Notes: generated from the sequence alone by a model not told the origin. A stretch of DNA of 57,500 nucleotides from Chrysomallon squamiferum (GCA_012295275.1 CM022676.1:8848586-8906085); one strand, 5' to 3'; shown: positions 24,015 to 37,295, numbered from the stretch's first letter. A program made the numbers and translations.

Positions 24015-24157
24015 AAAAAAAAAAAAGCTAGTGACAGAGTACTTTGTGTCTTTCGATGACTTTCGTGTAAGTAAAATAATATTTATTTAATTATTTATTT
24101 AAAATGATTAATAAATATCAAATATTAGGATTGAATCTAATAATATAGATCTCCGTC

Positions 24158-24202
<45 letters not shown>

Positions 24203-24266
24203 TATAGATATAACAAATAATTTAATGTATGGGTGCCAAATTAATTCAAAATCTTTGCTATTGTAG

Positions 24267-24314
24267 ATTAGTCAGCTTAATCCACATAGCTGGATTACCA
24301 ACAATCACCACTGA
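24267..24314 (+). CDS. Alternative C-terminal tail exon, copy 4
   Basis: ISQLNPHSWITNNHH then TGA after the acceptor ATTGTAG. One replacement (Phe to Ile) relative to copies 1-3, no frame damage. Confidence 0.5.
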   Translation: MSQLNPHSWITNNHH

Positions 24315-26095
24315 AATAATATTCGATTGACATTTGTTTCCATTATTCCTGTTGCAGTTTCCAAATTTGTTCTATTTTCTTTGTAATTTTTAGAAAATGC
24401 GGTTAGTAGACGTATATATTTTCCTTTATTTTTTCTTGTATTTTTAGTCATTTATATTCTCCTGTTTTTTAAATTCAAAGATTATTAATATTATTATTAA
24501 TATATATAAATATATATTTTTTTACAATCTAAATAAAAATATTTTACTGCTTACTACCACGGAGATTAATAAATTGATATTTTAGAATAACAAAAGAAGG
24601 AATTTTAATGAGTAAAAGATTGTTTGATTTCAATTATTTATTTATTTATTTTATTTTATTTTATTTTATTTTATTTTATTTTATTTTATTTGAAATTCGT
24701 TACTTATTTTCTTTTAATTTATTTATTAATTTTAATTTTATTTAATTTACTTTAATTTTATTCTATTTTATTTTAGTTATTTATTTATGTGTCCCTCTCA
24801 TTTGAGTTTATTTGTTTTATTTCACTTTTATTCCTAATTTATTTATTTATTTATTTATTTATACTTTTATTTATTATTTGTTTCTTCTCTTTCATTTATT
24901 TTGTTCATTTTATTTATTTCTTTTGATTTATTTGTTTGTTTGTTTTTAGGTCTTATAATGAACCGTAAAGGAACATTTTTTATTACAATATTTTTTTTTT
25001 TTTCAGATGATGTTATGTATACTATCTTAATGCTTTTATATTATAATATTTTTTGCTTAGATGGTATGATGTCTCTAACTGAAAGTTTGTTTTTAATTCT
25101 ATCGTTGACCCTAGCTTAACATGTTTTTGTTATAATAGTTTGTACTTTTTTATTTCTTTATTTCTTTATCTATTTATTAGTGTTATTATTATTAGTAGTA
25201 GTATTAGTATTAGTATTAATAATAATAATAATAATAATACTGTATTAAGTTTCAATCGCTCCATTGCAAATGTAATTGTTCTATTTTATACATAATGGTT
25301 ACTCTTAATGTTTAGAAAAAAAAAAAAAAAAAAAGGTTTCTGTAACAAACTTGTGTTATTATTTTTTTTATTTATCTTTTTATTTTTGTTGTTGTTTTGT
25401 TGTTGTTGGTGCTGCAGTTGTTGCTGTTTTTGTTGTTATAACGATTCTGCATCATCACAAAACTTTGTGTTTAAGATTTCAGACGAATCTGTACAATTTT
25501 ATTAGATAATAATAATACTAACATATTCTTAGACGGAACATCACCAAGAAATGCTGTAACAACATTGAACCACTTTTTAGTGTTACAGTTGATGAATGGT
25601 AGAACCTATTGTCCCATTTTGGCACACGCGATCACATCCACAAAGTCAATATCTTTATTATGAAGATATTGAGCATACATTTGCTTTGTTACATATTTCA
25701 TACCCGGCGATTTTGAAATTATAATACATATCTGTGCATTTTTTTTTTTTTTTTTATTCATTTGGAATTATTATTATTATTTTGGGATTTTTTTTTTTTT
25801 GTTATATTTTGAATTCAGTTACTGAAAGTATCTACCTATGGATGTTTCTTTATTGAAAACATTAACTGAGTCTAGTAAAATATTGATATTTTAGTTATGT
25901 TCTAAACTTGAGAAAACATTAGAAAATGCAAAAACAACAATAATAAGAATAACAACAATAATAACAATAACAACAACAACAACAACAATAATAATAATAA
26001 TAATAATAACAATAATAAATGAATGAATAATGAACAGTTTACTAATTTATTTATTTGTCTTTTTTGTTTGTTTTAATTTCGTTTATTTTCAAGAA

Positions 26096-26150
26096 AAGGA
26101 GATCAGTAGAAACATCATTATACTTTTACTAACCTTTAGCACTTGCTCAG
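26096..26150 (+). pseudogene. Leader-exon relic, start codon lost
   Basis: Matches the leader exon but the ATG is AAG. The donor CAG/GTAAAT is kept. No Ig exon follows before the next unit. Confidence 0.65.
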
Positions 26151-26286
26151 GTAAATGCTATTCTACATAATTTATATATCAGTGGGAAGACACACACACA
26201 CCCTCCCATACACAAGCACAAATACAAATTATTTTCGTAATAAACAGTTTACTGAAGAAGAAAAGACCAATATTAGCAACAACACC

Positions 26287-26317
<31 letters not shown>

Positions 26318-26500
26318 TTAAAGACATTTGTGAAACTGGAGTTGTAAAACATAGGTTAAATGATTAAGTTTTTTTTTTTTTTTGCTTTTGAAACAATTTC
26401 AAGTAATTACTTTTTTTATTTTATTTTAGTGTACAGTGAATAAATATAATTATAAATAAACAATATACTGACTCTGATGAAAGAAAATCCTAATTACTAC

Positions 26501-26566
26501 AGGGTTCGAAATTTGTCTGAAATGTAGCTTTTGAAGTACCAAATTAACCAACCAATTCGAGCCCTG
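26501..26566 (+). mobile_element. Internally deleted MITE of the TTCGAA-ended family
   Basis: Only the ends remain: CAGGGTTCGAAAT at the left and TTCGAGCCCTG at the right, flanked by TA on both sides. Confidence 0.55.
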
Positions 26567-26682
26567 TACCATTATTACTGTCTTTATCATTGCTATTGTT
26601 GCTGTTGTTGTTACTCTTACTATTTATTTTAATGTTAATATTGTAGTTGTCATTGTAATTATTATTATCATTATTATTATTA

Positions 26683-26751
<69 letters not shown>

Positions 26752-27411
26752 AAAATATTCAAACATGTGTGTCCAAGTTCTTATTAAGTTTGAAATTACA
26801 GCTGATCAGAGACAGAGCTTATGGTTCCATTTTTGCACTCGCGACTACATCCAGAAAGCTAATAATTTTATTATAAAGATATTGAGCAGACATTTGCTTC
26901 ATTATATGTTTCATACCAGGAGAATTTAAAATTGTTATACATATTTCTGTAGTTTAGTTTTTTATCATTTGGAACATTTTATATACATATATGTGTGTGT
27001 GTGTGTGTGTGTACATTCGTATTTTGGAAGTCTATGAATATTTGTCATAGACACAAAATTTTGACTGATTTGAAGAAGGTATGCATGGATGTTTCTTTAT
27101 GTGAATGATTAACTGAGTCCAGTAAAATATTAATATGTAAGGTTCTAAATTTGAGGAAAAACTATAAAATGCGAAAAATATGCATGCATACCTGAAGTGA
27201 TTCTTAAAAATAGTTGTTGTTAATAATAATAATAATAAAAATAATAATAAATAATGAACAAAGTTTACATATTTATTTATTTACTTTGTTTTATTTTATT
27301 GATTTATTTTATTTATTATTATTATAATTTATTTTTGTTTTTTCCTTTTTTCTAAAAAGAAAAAAATCTTCTTTAGCTCTATCATTTTTGGTGAAAGAAT
27401 ATTTTCAATAA

Positions 27412-27466
27412 ATAGAGATCAGTAGAAAAATCATTATATTTTTACTAACCTTTAGCACTTGCTCAG
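27412..27466 (+). pseudogene. Second leader-exon relic between copies 4 and 5
   Basis: Follows a CTTTAG acceptor. The start codon has decayed (AATAGAG) and the donor reads TTAAAT. Two relics between two live genes point to successive unit losses here. Confidence 0.65.
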
Positions 27467-27510
27467 TTAAATTCTGATCTATATAATTGATATATCAATG
27501 GGAACACACA

Positions 27511-27559
<49 letters not shown>

Positions 27560-27868
27560 TTTCGTAATCAACAGTTTACTGAACAACAGGAACACCAACA
27601 AGAGGAAGAGCAACAAGTACAACAATTATAATAATAATGAAAGAAAACTAAGCATCAATATAGATGGGACAAGTCTGGTCTTTCATCAAACTGTGATATG
27701 GTTTTTGACAAACAGTGTTACATTATTCTGAAATAATGACGTATAATAACTACGTCGCTGATTACGAATTCAGTTAAGGTCACGAGAATTATCTTTTTGC
27801 AAGAAGACGATTTCGATTTGGTAAAAATTTTCATTTGTTCTTTAAAATATCCATTTCAAATTTTCATA

Positions 27869-27921
<53 letters not shown>

Positions 27922-28403
27922 TTTTTTATTTTTATTTATTTATTTATTTATGTATGTATTTATTTATTATTTATTTACTATTATTTTCTTTTTGAAAAGA
28001 CATTTGGAAAACTAGAGTTGTAAAATACAGGTTGAATGATTCAGTTATTTTATATTCTGCTTTCCAAACAACCTCTAATTACATTTCTGTTTTGTTTTGT
28101 ATTTTTTTTTTTTTTTTTTTTTGACTATCGTATCAGGTTCAATATGGCTGCCGAAAGACAATGTATAGTTAGCTTTTTATGAAGATTCCTTTTTTTTTTT
28201 TTTTTAACTTTTACTTTGTTCTTACATTAACTAGTTAAGAGGTATCGTACGTAAAGAAATAATTACATTTTTATTTATTTATTTATTTATAAAAATATTT
28301 ATTTATTTATTTAAGTATTTATTTATTTATTTTAGTACAGTGAGTAAATATAAATATAAATAAACAATATATTGACTCTAATTTAAGAAAATACTAGATG
28401 ATA

Positions 28404-28705
28404 CAGGGTTTGAAAGTTGTCGTCTGAAATGTAGCATTTGAAGTACCAAATTAAACAACTCAGTTGATAAAAAAAGAAAAAAAAGTACAAAATTAACCAA
28501 CCATTTAAACAAATCAGTTCAAAAAAAAAAACACAAAAAAAAACGAACAAACGAAAAAAAAGACCGTAAGAAAAAACTGAACACCGTGAAGCAGACGACA
28601 GAAGCTAAGACGGCATTCGGGAAGGTTCGGATTTATCCGCGTATTCGGCCGATATGATCCGAATACATACATTTGGCGACGTGATGACTGGCGATTTCGA
28701 ACCCT
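28404..28705 (+). mobile_element. Best-preserved MITE of the TTCGAA-ended family
   Basis: Begins CAGGGTTTGAAA and ends TTTCGAACCCTG, 11 of 12 bases inverted, with TA on both sides. The interior has A-rich runs and the block TTCGGATTTATCCGCGTATT. No coding capacity. Confidence 0.65.
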
Positions 28706-28789
28706 GTACAGTTATTACTGTCTTTGTTACTGTTGTTGTTGTTGTTACTGTTACTATTCATTTGAATATTAATGTTGTTATTCCCATTA

Positions 28790-28849
<60 letters not shown>
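28790..28849. repeat. ATT microsatellite
   Basis: Pure ATT tract following the MITE right flank, as at 35340-35398 in the next unit. Confidence 0.95.
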
Positions 28850-29197
28850 TGTAGAGTGATCATCTCCGATTTTGACAAAATTTCATTTAGTTTATTTTTT
28901 CATCCATATTAATGATGGCAGTATTCAAAGACATGGGTCCAAGTTCTTATTAATTTTGAAATTACAGTTGATCTCCCCAGCATTTGTGAAATGGATGTCG
29001 GGAATCGGTGTAACTGGTGCAAGTTAAACAAAGGGATGGCACAGAAATATTTCAGGGTACAAGTTCTCTGAACAATGTTCAAAGTACTTGTTTGTCGAAA
29101 ATACTCCTAGAAATAATTCCATCAAATGCATTAACTATTAACAAGTTTATTTTATCTGGTTGTTCTGTGAATTATATTCTTTACAAAAAATATACAA

Positions 29198-29229
<32 letters not shown>

Positions 29230-29345
29230 GTAACTGTCTGTATATTATAAATACACGTGTCTGTGTGTGTGTGTGTGTGTGAGAGAGAGAAATGTTAGAT
29301 CGTTTTTATTGCTGTGAAAGTAAAAGATCGCTACTCATTGTGATA

Positions 29346-29501
29346 ATGAATATTCATGAGAATGTGACGTTGAGTTGGCGATGCGCTGTTAATAATAATC
29401 ATTTTTATATTCAGTGGATCAAGCGCATTTCTGTTTTCGAAGGACGAAGAAAATATTTCAAAAGTGATATATGTATATTTATTTATACAGTTTCAAGTTA
29501 A
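29346..29501 (+). CDS. Orphan Ig-like exon with open frame, before copy 5
   Basis: The frame reads NIHENVTLSWRCAVNNNHF followed by YIQWIKR and then FEGRRKYF. That is a B-strand-like VTLSWRC, a tryptophan 11 residues later in IQW, and a C'-like stretch, as in the first half of an Ig domain. No F-strand cysteine follows before the stop at 29499, and I see no convincing acceptor or donor. Four other copies are frame-shifted. It probably represents part of an exon from a different Ig domain lost from the family's ancestral gene. A chance open frame in a conserved repeat is the alternative. Confidence 0.35.
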   Translation: MNIHENVTLSWRCAVNNNHFYIQWIKRISVFEGRRKYFKSDICIFIYTVSS

Positions 29502-29673
29502 AAATTTAGACCGATCACTGAAATTCATGCGCAATAATTCAGCCGTGCAGTAGCCTTGGTTACAGAGGCGTCGTGAGAAGCAGCACATTTCAGAGGAACC
29601 GAATCGCATCCGCTCGAAATGCCAGACAGGTGTAATTTGTGAATACAGCAGTCGCCGCATCGAATTACAGCTA

Positions 29674-29922
29674 CAGTGGTAACTCGACTGACGTGTGGCC
29701 CAACTTACGAGTTTTTCGAGTGAGGAGCAGTCAGTCCCCCGTCGAGTTATTGCTTTGAGTTGTCAGACAAAATTCGAGATACGAGCGAGTTTCAGCTACG
29801 CCGCTAGTCGGCCAGCATCTCGCGTCTCTCATGTTTACTTCACATTGTCCCCTCGTTGTTCCACAACTTGAGATACGAGCTAGGTCCCGGAAAAATTAAA
29901 CTCGTAAGTCAAGGTACCACTG
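29674..29922 (+). mobile_element. Short Tigger-derived MITE with both ends
   Basis: Starts CAGTGGTAACTCGACT and ends AAGTCAAGGTACCACTG, matching inverted repeats of the Tigger remnants in this window. TA precedes the left end; the right flank is TC, so one side of the target duplication has changed. Length about 250 bases, with no transposase frame. Confidence 0.75.
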
Positions 29923-29929
29923 TCTTTTG

Positions 29930-30450
29930 TTTAAGGATAAGACATGTGAACTGCTGATCCCAAAAGGGCAAAACGATTGCTAATCTAAAGAAATGGGTGG
30001 CGGTTGTTGCTGCCGCTGTTGACGAATGGCGGGCGAACACGACGTAAGCCGTAAGTGATGTCGTGCCCGACATCTGTTATTATATGTAGCGAGACCTCAG
30101 AAAGTTAGAGCCTATTGTCCCATTTTTGCACTTTCGCGACTACATCCAGAAAGGTAATAATTTTATTATAAAGATATTGAGCTTTGTTTCATTTCATACC
30201 TGGATAATTTAATATTCTTATACATATCTGTGTAGTTTAGATTTTTATCATTTCGAACATTTTTCTTTCGGACTTTTTTTTATATGAAACTGTGTTGTTG
30301 ATTGATTTGAAGTATAAACCTATGGATGTTACTTTATGGGAAAGATTAACTGAATCCAGTAAAATATTAATATGTAATTAAGTTCCAAAGTTGAAAAAAC
30401 ATTACAAAATGCGAAAAATACCCATGCATGCCTGTTGAGATTCTTTAAAA
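29930..30450. other. Repeated intergenic DNA, no gene seen
   Basis: Counterpart of 22116-22670, with small indels and no conserved frame. Confidence 0.5.
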
Positions 30451-30457
30451 AATTTTA

Positions 30458-30460
<3 letters not shown>

Positions 30461-30541
<81 letters not shown>
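30461..30541. repeat. AAT microsatellite before copy 5
   Basis: AAT tract followed by a GAA tract (30543-30571), in the place of the longer AAT array before copy 4. Confidence 0.95.
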
Positions 30542-30542
<1 letters not shown>

Positions 30543-30760
30543 GAAGAAGAAGAAGAAGAAGAAGAAGAAGAAATTGACAATACAATAGGCAAAGTTTTTC
30601 TTCATTCTTATTAAATGATTAATTAATTAGTAAAATTGTTTGTTTGTTTGTTTGTTTGTCTATTGCTTGTGTTTGTTTGTTTGTTTTGTTTGCTTGCTTG
30701 CTTCCAAGTTTGTTTCTAATTTTTTTTTTTTTTCTTTAGGTACAAGATTATTTTCCTGCA

Positions 30761-31975
30761 ATGGCGTTCAGTAGAAACATCATTATATTCCTTCTAAGGT
30801 TTTGCACTTGCTCAGGTAAAATGTGTTCTAGATAAAAAAAATTCTTAATTTCGACCCATTTTATATATCAGTCGGGACACGCACAGACGCACACTCTCAC
30901 ATACAAGCTATTTTCACAAATAATTAAGTATGTTAACTACTTTCGCAAACGCATGCTTTCGCAAACAGTTCACTATATTATCCACTTTCTGAGACACTCC
31001 AATACTTCAGTTACTTTCGCAAATACTTCAGTACACTAGCGGTTGTGCAGCACATTATAAAAGGAAGAGAAATATTTTTCTTTCAAATTTTCTTCGTTAA
31101 AAACTTTTGTTGCAGCAATACAGCTGTCTCTTACTATGTCGGCCCAGACAGCGGTAAAGAATCAGCCTTTTTCGATTACATGTTCTGTGTCAGAATTACC
31201 TGTTAAGGGTGGCACGATGTATATGCATGGTGGCAGATACATTATTGCTACATTTACCCAGTCAAAGGAATTGTGTAAAGTGGACGAAAGAAATCTGGTT
31301 GATGGCTATACAGGTGCCTGCGGAGAAGGAACTGATGATCCTTGTTCTAAAATAAAAAAATATATTATAAACTTTGAGAAAGTGACTGAGATCACATTCA
31401 AAAGATGGTGGTGTGAGGAATCCTGGACCCGTGCAGCTAGCAATAATGTAACTATAACTATGAAAGTAAGTATAGATCAATTATATTTAGTGTGAGCGTG
31501 TGTTCTGTGTATATATATATATATAGTGTGTGTGTGAGTATTTCTTTGTGTGTTCACGTCTGTTTTTTTTTTTTTTTTTTTTTGTGTATCTGTGTGTGTT
31601 TATCTAAATTTACGTGTTTGTTTTAATGTGAGATTCTGTGTGTTTGGCGTGGTCTTTGCATTTGAATTTATATCGCTGCTTTGCAGACTGCGTGTATTGT
31701 GCGATTTCTTTTATATTTGTCTGCATCTTGTGTTTGTTCATATATATTGTCATTTTTAAGAATATTTGAATTTAATCAATAAGAAAGATTATTATCAAGA
31801 TTACGTGTGTGGTGCTTGATACAAGTAAAAAAAACATTGATTTTATATTTAGTCATAGCTTTAAAATGCATGAACTACAGGTTATCCAACTTTTTCATTT
31901 GGCACAAATTCAGTAATGGAGAATATAATAAAAATAAAACGTTTTAGACATTTATTTTTTTTTCAGGAAGATTAA
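30761..31975 (+). CDS. Secreted single-Ig-domain protein, array copy 5
   Basis: Exons are 30761-30815, 31116-31465 and 31967-31975 (GAA GAT TAA), giving 137 residues. Leader: MAFSRNIIIFLLRFCTCS, just downstream of the acceptor TTCTTTAG. The Ig domain has five cysteines (ITC, LCK, ACGEG, PCSK, WWCEE), the motif CGEGTDDPCSKIKKYI, an E-F segment FEKVTEITFKRWWC and the ASNNVT sequon. The donor is AAA/GTAAGT. The leader-Ig intron is the shortest in the array, with few minisatellite units. A tail exon is at 32249. Confidence 0.72.
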
Positions 31976-32248
31976 AAAACGCTAGTCACAGACTGCTTTG
32001 TGTCATTGATGTCTTACATGTAAGAAAAATAATATTTATTTATTTAAAATTATTAATACATATTATATATTTGTATAGAATAATATGGATCTCTCTGGCT
32101 TCACACACGCACACACACACACACACACAGACACACACACACACAGACATACATACACGCAGACACACACAAACACATACACATTATAGATATAACAATT
32201 AATTTTATCTGTTGGTGCCAAATTAATTCAATATCTTTGCTTTTTCAG

Positions 32249-32299
32249 ATTAGTCAGCTTAATCCATATGTTAGCTGGTTGACCAACAATGACCACTGA
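32249..32299 (+). CDS. Alternative C-terminal tail exon, copy 5
   Basis: ISQLNPYVSWLTNNDH then TGA after the strong acceptor GCTTTTTCAG. It has one codon more than copies 1-4, and the in-frame indel supports coding constraint. Confidence 0.5.
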   Translation: MSQLNPYVSWLTNNDH

Positions 32300-32903
32300 A
32301 GTAATATTCGATGGACATTTGTTTGCAGTATTCCTGTTGCAGTTTGAAAAAAAAATTCTTTTTTCTTTGTAATTTTTAGTAAACGCGATTATCAGATGTA
32401 TAAAGTTTTTTTGCTTTGTTGTATTTTTATTGTCATTTACACTCATGTTTTTAATGTGGTTTTAAATTCAAAGATTGTTACTGATTTATTTATTTATTTA
32501 ATTATTTATATATTTATTTTATTTTATTTTATTTTAATTATTTATTTTTCTGTCTGTTTCATTTCAGTTTATTTGATTTATTTCATTTTTCTTCCTAGTT
32601 TATCTATTTTTATTATTATTTTTTTTTCTTTCATTTATTTTTTTCATTTTATTTATTTCCTTTGAATTATTTATATGTTTGTTTTTAGGTCTTATCATGT
32701 ACCATCAATTAAAATTTGTTTAATACAGTTTTTACCAGATTCTATTATGGATAGTATTTTAATACCTATTTTTTTTTTTTACAATACTTTTTGCTAAGAT
32801 GGTACCATGACTCTAAGTGAATATTTTAATAATTTTTTTTATTCTGTAATGGGCCCCATCTTAACATTTTTCTGTCACAGAAGTTTGTTATTTTTAGCAT
32901 CAT

Positions 32904-32992
<89 letters not shown>

Positions 32993-33020
32993 CATCATTA
33001 TTATTACTATTATTATTTAT

Positions 33021-33764
33021 AGTGTATTAAGTTACAAACATGTATTGCAACTCTAATAGTTCTCTTTTATACATAATGGTTACTTTTAATGTTTTGAAAA
33101 AATAAAAAGGTTTCGTTTAAGAAACTTGTGTAGTTATTTTTTATTTATTTATTTTATTTTTGTTGTTGCTGTAGTTGTTGCTGCTGTTGTTGTTATGACA
33201 ATTCTGAATCATCACAAAACTTCGTGTTTAACATTTCAGACCAATATGTACACTTTTATTATTTTATTCTATTGTTTCTTAGTTGTTTTTTGTTGTTGTT
33301 TTCTTTTTGTATTTTGAATTCAGTTGTTGACTGATTTCAAGTATCTACCTATGAATGTTTCTTTATGGGAAAGATTAAGTGTGTCCAGTAAAATATTAAT
33401 ATTTTAGTTAAGTTCTTAACTTGAGAAAAAATTACAAAATGTGAAAAATATGCATTAAAAATAGTTGTTAATAATAATAATAACAATAATAATAATAATA
33501 ATAATAATAAGGTGAATAATAATAATAAATAAATGAATAAACTTTACTTACTTATTTATTTATATATTTATTTTCTCTTATTTTGTTTTATTGATTTATT
33601 TTATTTATTATTGTTATCATTTATTTTCCTTTAGGTATATCATTTTTGTTGCAAGAACATTTAGCACTTGCTCAGGTAAATTCTGTTCTATATAATTTAT
33701 ATATCGGGGGAAGACAGGCACCCATACAAATATACACACACACACACACACATAATAATAATAA

Positions 33765-33795
<31 letters not shown>

Positions 33796-33893
33796 AAATA
33801 TAATGTGAATAATAATAATAAATCAAACCGTAAATAAATGAATAATGAATATTCTATTTATTTATTTTTGTCCTTTTGTTTGTTTGTTTTAAT

Positions 33894-33928
<35 letters not shown>

Positions 33929-35235
33929 TATACTTTGTTTTACTTTCTTTTATTTTATTGATTTATTTTCATTTATTATTATTATAATTTATTTTTACTT
34001 TTAATTTTTTTCTAAAAAGAAAAACGCCTTCTTTAGCTCTATCATTTTCGGTGAAAGAACATTTACAAGAAATGGAGATCAGTAGAGACATCATTATGTT
34101 TTTACTAACCTTTAGCACTTGCTCATTTAAATTCTATTCTATAATTTATACATCAAAGGGAACACACAGACAAACACACACACACACACACACACACGTT
34201 TTCGTAAACAACAACAACAATCATAATAATAAGGAGAGGAATAAGACTAGCAGCAGCAGCAGCAGCAGAAACAGCAACAACAACAACAATAATAATAATG
34301 AAAAGAAAACTAAGCATCACTATAGATGGAATAAGGCTGATCTTTCATCAAACTGTCACATGTTTTTTGAGAACGCTACAGTATGTTGAAATAATGACGT
34401 AAATTATATCTCCGTCGCTCATTACGAAATCAGTCAAGGTCACTAGAATTATCTTTTTGCAAGAAGAGGATTTCGATTTGGTAAAGTTTTGCATTTGTTA
34501 TTTAAAATATCCCTTTCAGTTTTCCATATTTTTATTGTTATTATGATTATGATTATGATTATGATTATTATCATTTATTTATTTATTTATTTATGTATTT
34601 TTTTTTTTATCTATCTATTTATTTACTATTATTTTATTTTCTTAAAGACATTTGGAAACTACAGTTGTAAAATATAGGTTAAATGATTAAGTTATTTTAT
34701 ATTCTGCTTTTCAAACAATCTCCAGTAATTACATTTTTGTTTTGTTTATATATTTTTTTTGTTTTGTTTTTGTTTGACTATCGTATCATTTTCAATATGG
34801 CTGCCGAAAGAAAATGAATAGTTAGCTTTTTATGAAGATTCCTATTTTTTTTAACTGTTACTTTTTTCTTGCAATTAGCCCTTTGAGAGGTATCGTATGT
34901 AAAGAAATAATTCCATTTATATATATATTTATTTATTTATTTTAAGTGAATAAATATAGATATACATAAACAATATATTGACTCTAATAAAAGAAAGTAC
35001 TAAATACTATAGGGTTTGAAAGTTGTCTGAAATGTAGCATCTGAAGTACCAAATTAACCAACCATTTAAACAAATCAGTTCCCAAAAAAAAAAAAAAAAA
35101 AAAAAAAAGACCGTAAGAAAAAACGGAACACCGTGAAGCAGACGACAGAAGCTAAGACGGCATTCGGGAAGGTTCGGATTTATCCGCGTATTCGGCCGAT
35201 ATGATCCGAATACACACATTTGGCGACGTGATGAC
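33021..35235 (+). repeat. 2.2-kb block nearly identical to 38264-40478
   Basis: From the 3' flank of copy 5 through a leader relic (34072-34126) and a MITE, this block matches the same part of unit 6 with only scattered differences. The Ig exons of copies 5 and 6 are well diverged. Either a recent local duplication or gene conversion restricted to the intergenic part explains this. Confidence 0.8.
34072..34126 (+). pseudogene. Leader-exon relic downstream of copy 5
   Basis: MEISRDIIMFLLTFSTCS-type leader with ATG present. The donor is lost (CTCA/TTTAAA). A further shortened relic is at about 33634-33675 (acceptor and donor kept, start lost). Confidence 0.65.
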
Positions 35236-35254
35236 TGGCGATTTCGAACCCTGT
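35009..35254 (+). mobile_element. MITE of the TTCGAA-ended family, unit 5
   Basis: Left end AGGGTTTGAAAG, right end TTTCGAACCCTG, central A run. Its duplicate at 40257-40478 is cut at the rearrangement joint. Confidence 0.6.
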
Positions 35255-35339
35255 ACAATTATTACTGTCTTTGTTACTGTTATTGTTGTTGTTGTTACTG
35301 TTACTATTCATTTGAATATTAATGTTGTTATTCCCATTA

Positions 35340-35399
<60 letters not shown>

Positions 35400-35971
35400 G
35401 ATACAGTGATCATCTCCGATTTTGTTTTTTCGTCCATATTAATGAAGGAAACATTCAAACACTTGGGACCAAGTTCTAATTAATTTTGATGTTACAGTTG
35501 CCTATTGTCCCATTTTGGTTCTCGCGACTGGATCCAGAAAGCTGCTAATTTTATTATAAAATATTGAGCAGACATTTGCTTTGTTACATATTTCATACCT
35601 GGAGAATTTAATATTGTTATACATCTCTGTGATTTAGTTTTTTATTATCTGTAACATTTTCCTTTCTTTCTCTTTGTTTGTATTTTGGAATTTTTTTGTT
35701 GACTGGTTTGAACCTTTGTACCTATGGATGTTTCTTTACAGGAAACATTAACTGAGTCGAGTAAAATATTAATATTGTAGTTAATTTCCAAAGTTGAGAA
35801 AACATTCGAAAATGCTAAAAATATGCATACATGCCTGAAGTGATTCTTAAAAATATTTTTCTCTGTTCTTTGTTGTTTGTTTGTTTGTTTGCTTCCTTCA
35901 TTCCATGTTTATTTCTAAAAAGAGTTTCTTTATTAGGTACTTTACTTTTGGTACAAGAACAGTTTCAAGAA

Positions 35972-37203
35972 ATGACGTTCAGTAGAAACATCATTATATT
36001 GCTACTAAGCATTAGCACTTGCTCAGGTAAAATCTGTTATAGATAAATTGTTCTTCATCAGCACCAAATTTAATATATCAGTGAAATCGCACAGAGAAGC
36101 TATATTCGCATATAATTCAGGATATTAGCTAACTTTCTCAAATAATTCAGTTCATCGGCTACTTTGGAAATAATTCAGTATATTTACTACTTTCACAAAT
36201 AATTCTGTCCATTAGCTGCTTTCGCTAATAATTATATAACATTAACTACTTTCTCAAATAATTCAGTATATTAGCTAGTTTGTCAAATAATTCTGTACAT
36301 TAGCGGCTGTCCACGAAAGAGAAAAATTTTGTTTTCACTTTTACTTTTTTAAACTTTTGTTCCAGCAATACAGATGTCTCTTACTACGTCGGCCCCGACA
36401 GCGACATATAATCAGTCTATTTCGTTTACGTGTACTGCGTTAGAATTATCTAGAGACTATGCCATAACATATATCTTCGGTCGCGGATACATTATTGGTA
36501 CATTTAAACAGACATTAGATTCGTGTTTTGCCCGTAGCGATAAGGGTTACAAAGCTGTTTGTGGAGAAGGAACTGATTATGGTTGTTCTAAAATAAAAAA
36601 ATATATTTTAACCGTTGAGAAAGTGACCGATCGAACATTCAAAACATGGTCGTGTCAGGAATGGAAAACCAAAGCAGCTAGTAATAATGTAACTTTATCT
36701 TTCAAAGTAAGTATAGATAAATTATATTTTGTGTGTGCGTGAGTTGTATGTATATATTTAATGTGGGTATAAATACTTCTTTTTGTGTTTATGTGCGTGT
36801 TCTTTTTAAATTTTGTTGTTGTATATCTGTGTGTTTATCCAAATGTTTGAAAGGAATTTTTTTTAATGTGAAATTTTGTGTGTATCTGTGTTGTTCTTTT
36901 ATACGTGTGTTGCAGATTGTGTGTATTTTGTGATTTTTTTATATTTCTGTGCATTTTCTGTGCATATATGTAGTAATTTTTAAGAATATTTCATTAATAA
37001 ATAACAAAGTTCGTATCAAGATGACGTCAATTGTCCTTGATACAAGTAAAAACATTGATTTTATATTTAGTAATAAGTTTAAAATGTCATCAACTACAGC
37101 GTATCTAAGTTTTCATTTGCCACTTGTAATAACAACAAATTTAGTCATCTTCAATATAACAAAAAGAAAATATTTTAAACATTTATTTTTTCAGGAAAAT
37201 TAA
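35972..37203 (+). CDS. Secreted single-Ig-domain protein, array copy 6
   Basis: Exons are 35972-36026, 36366-36706 and 37195-37203 (GAA AAT TAA), giving 134 residues. Leader: MTFSRNIIILLLSISTCS. The Ig exon is the shortest (341 nt, in-frame deletions in the B-C and C'-D region). It keeps five cysteines (FTC, SCF, VCGEG, GCSK, WSCQE), the motif CGEGTDYGCSKIKKYI, the segment VEKVTDRTFKTWSC and the ASNNVT sequon. The second F-strand tryptophan is serine here. Donor AAA/GTAAGT. A tail exon is at 37485. Confidence 0.72.
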
Positions 37204-37264
37204 AAAACCTAGAAACAGAGTGCATTGTGTCATTCGATGAATTACATGTAAGGGAAATAACAAT

Positions 37265-37295
<31 letters not shown>

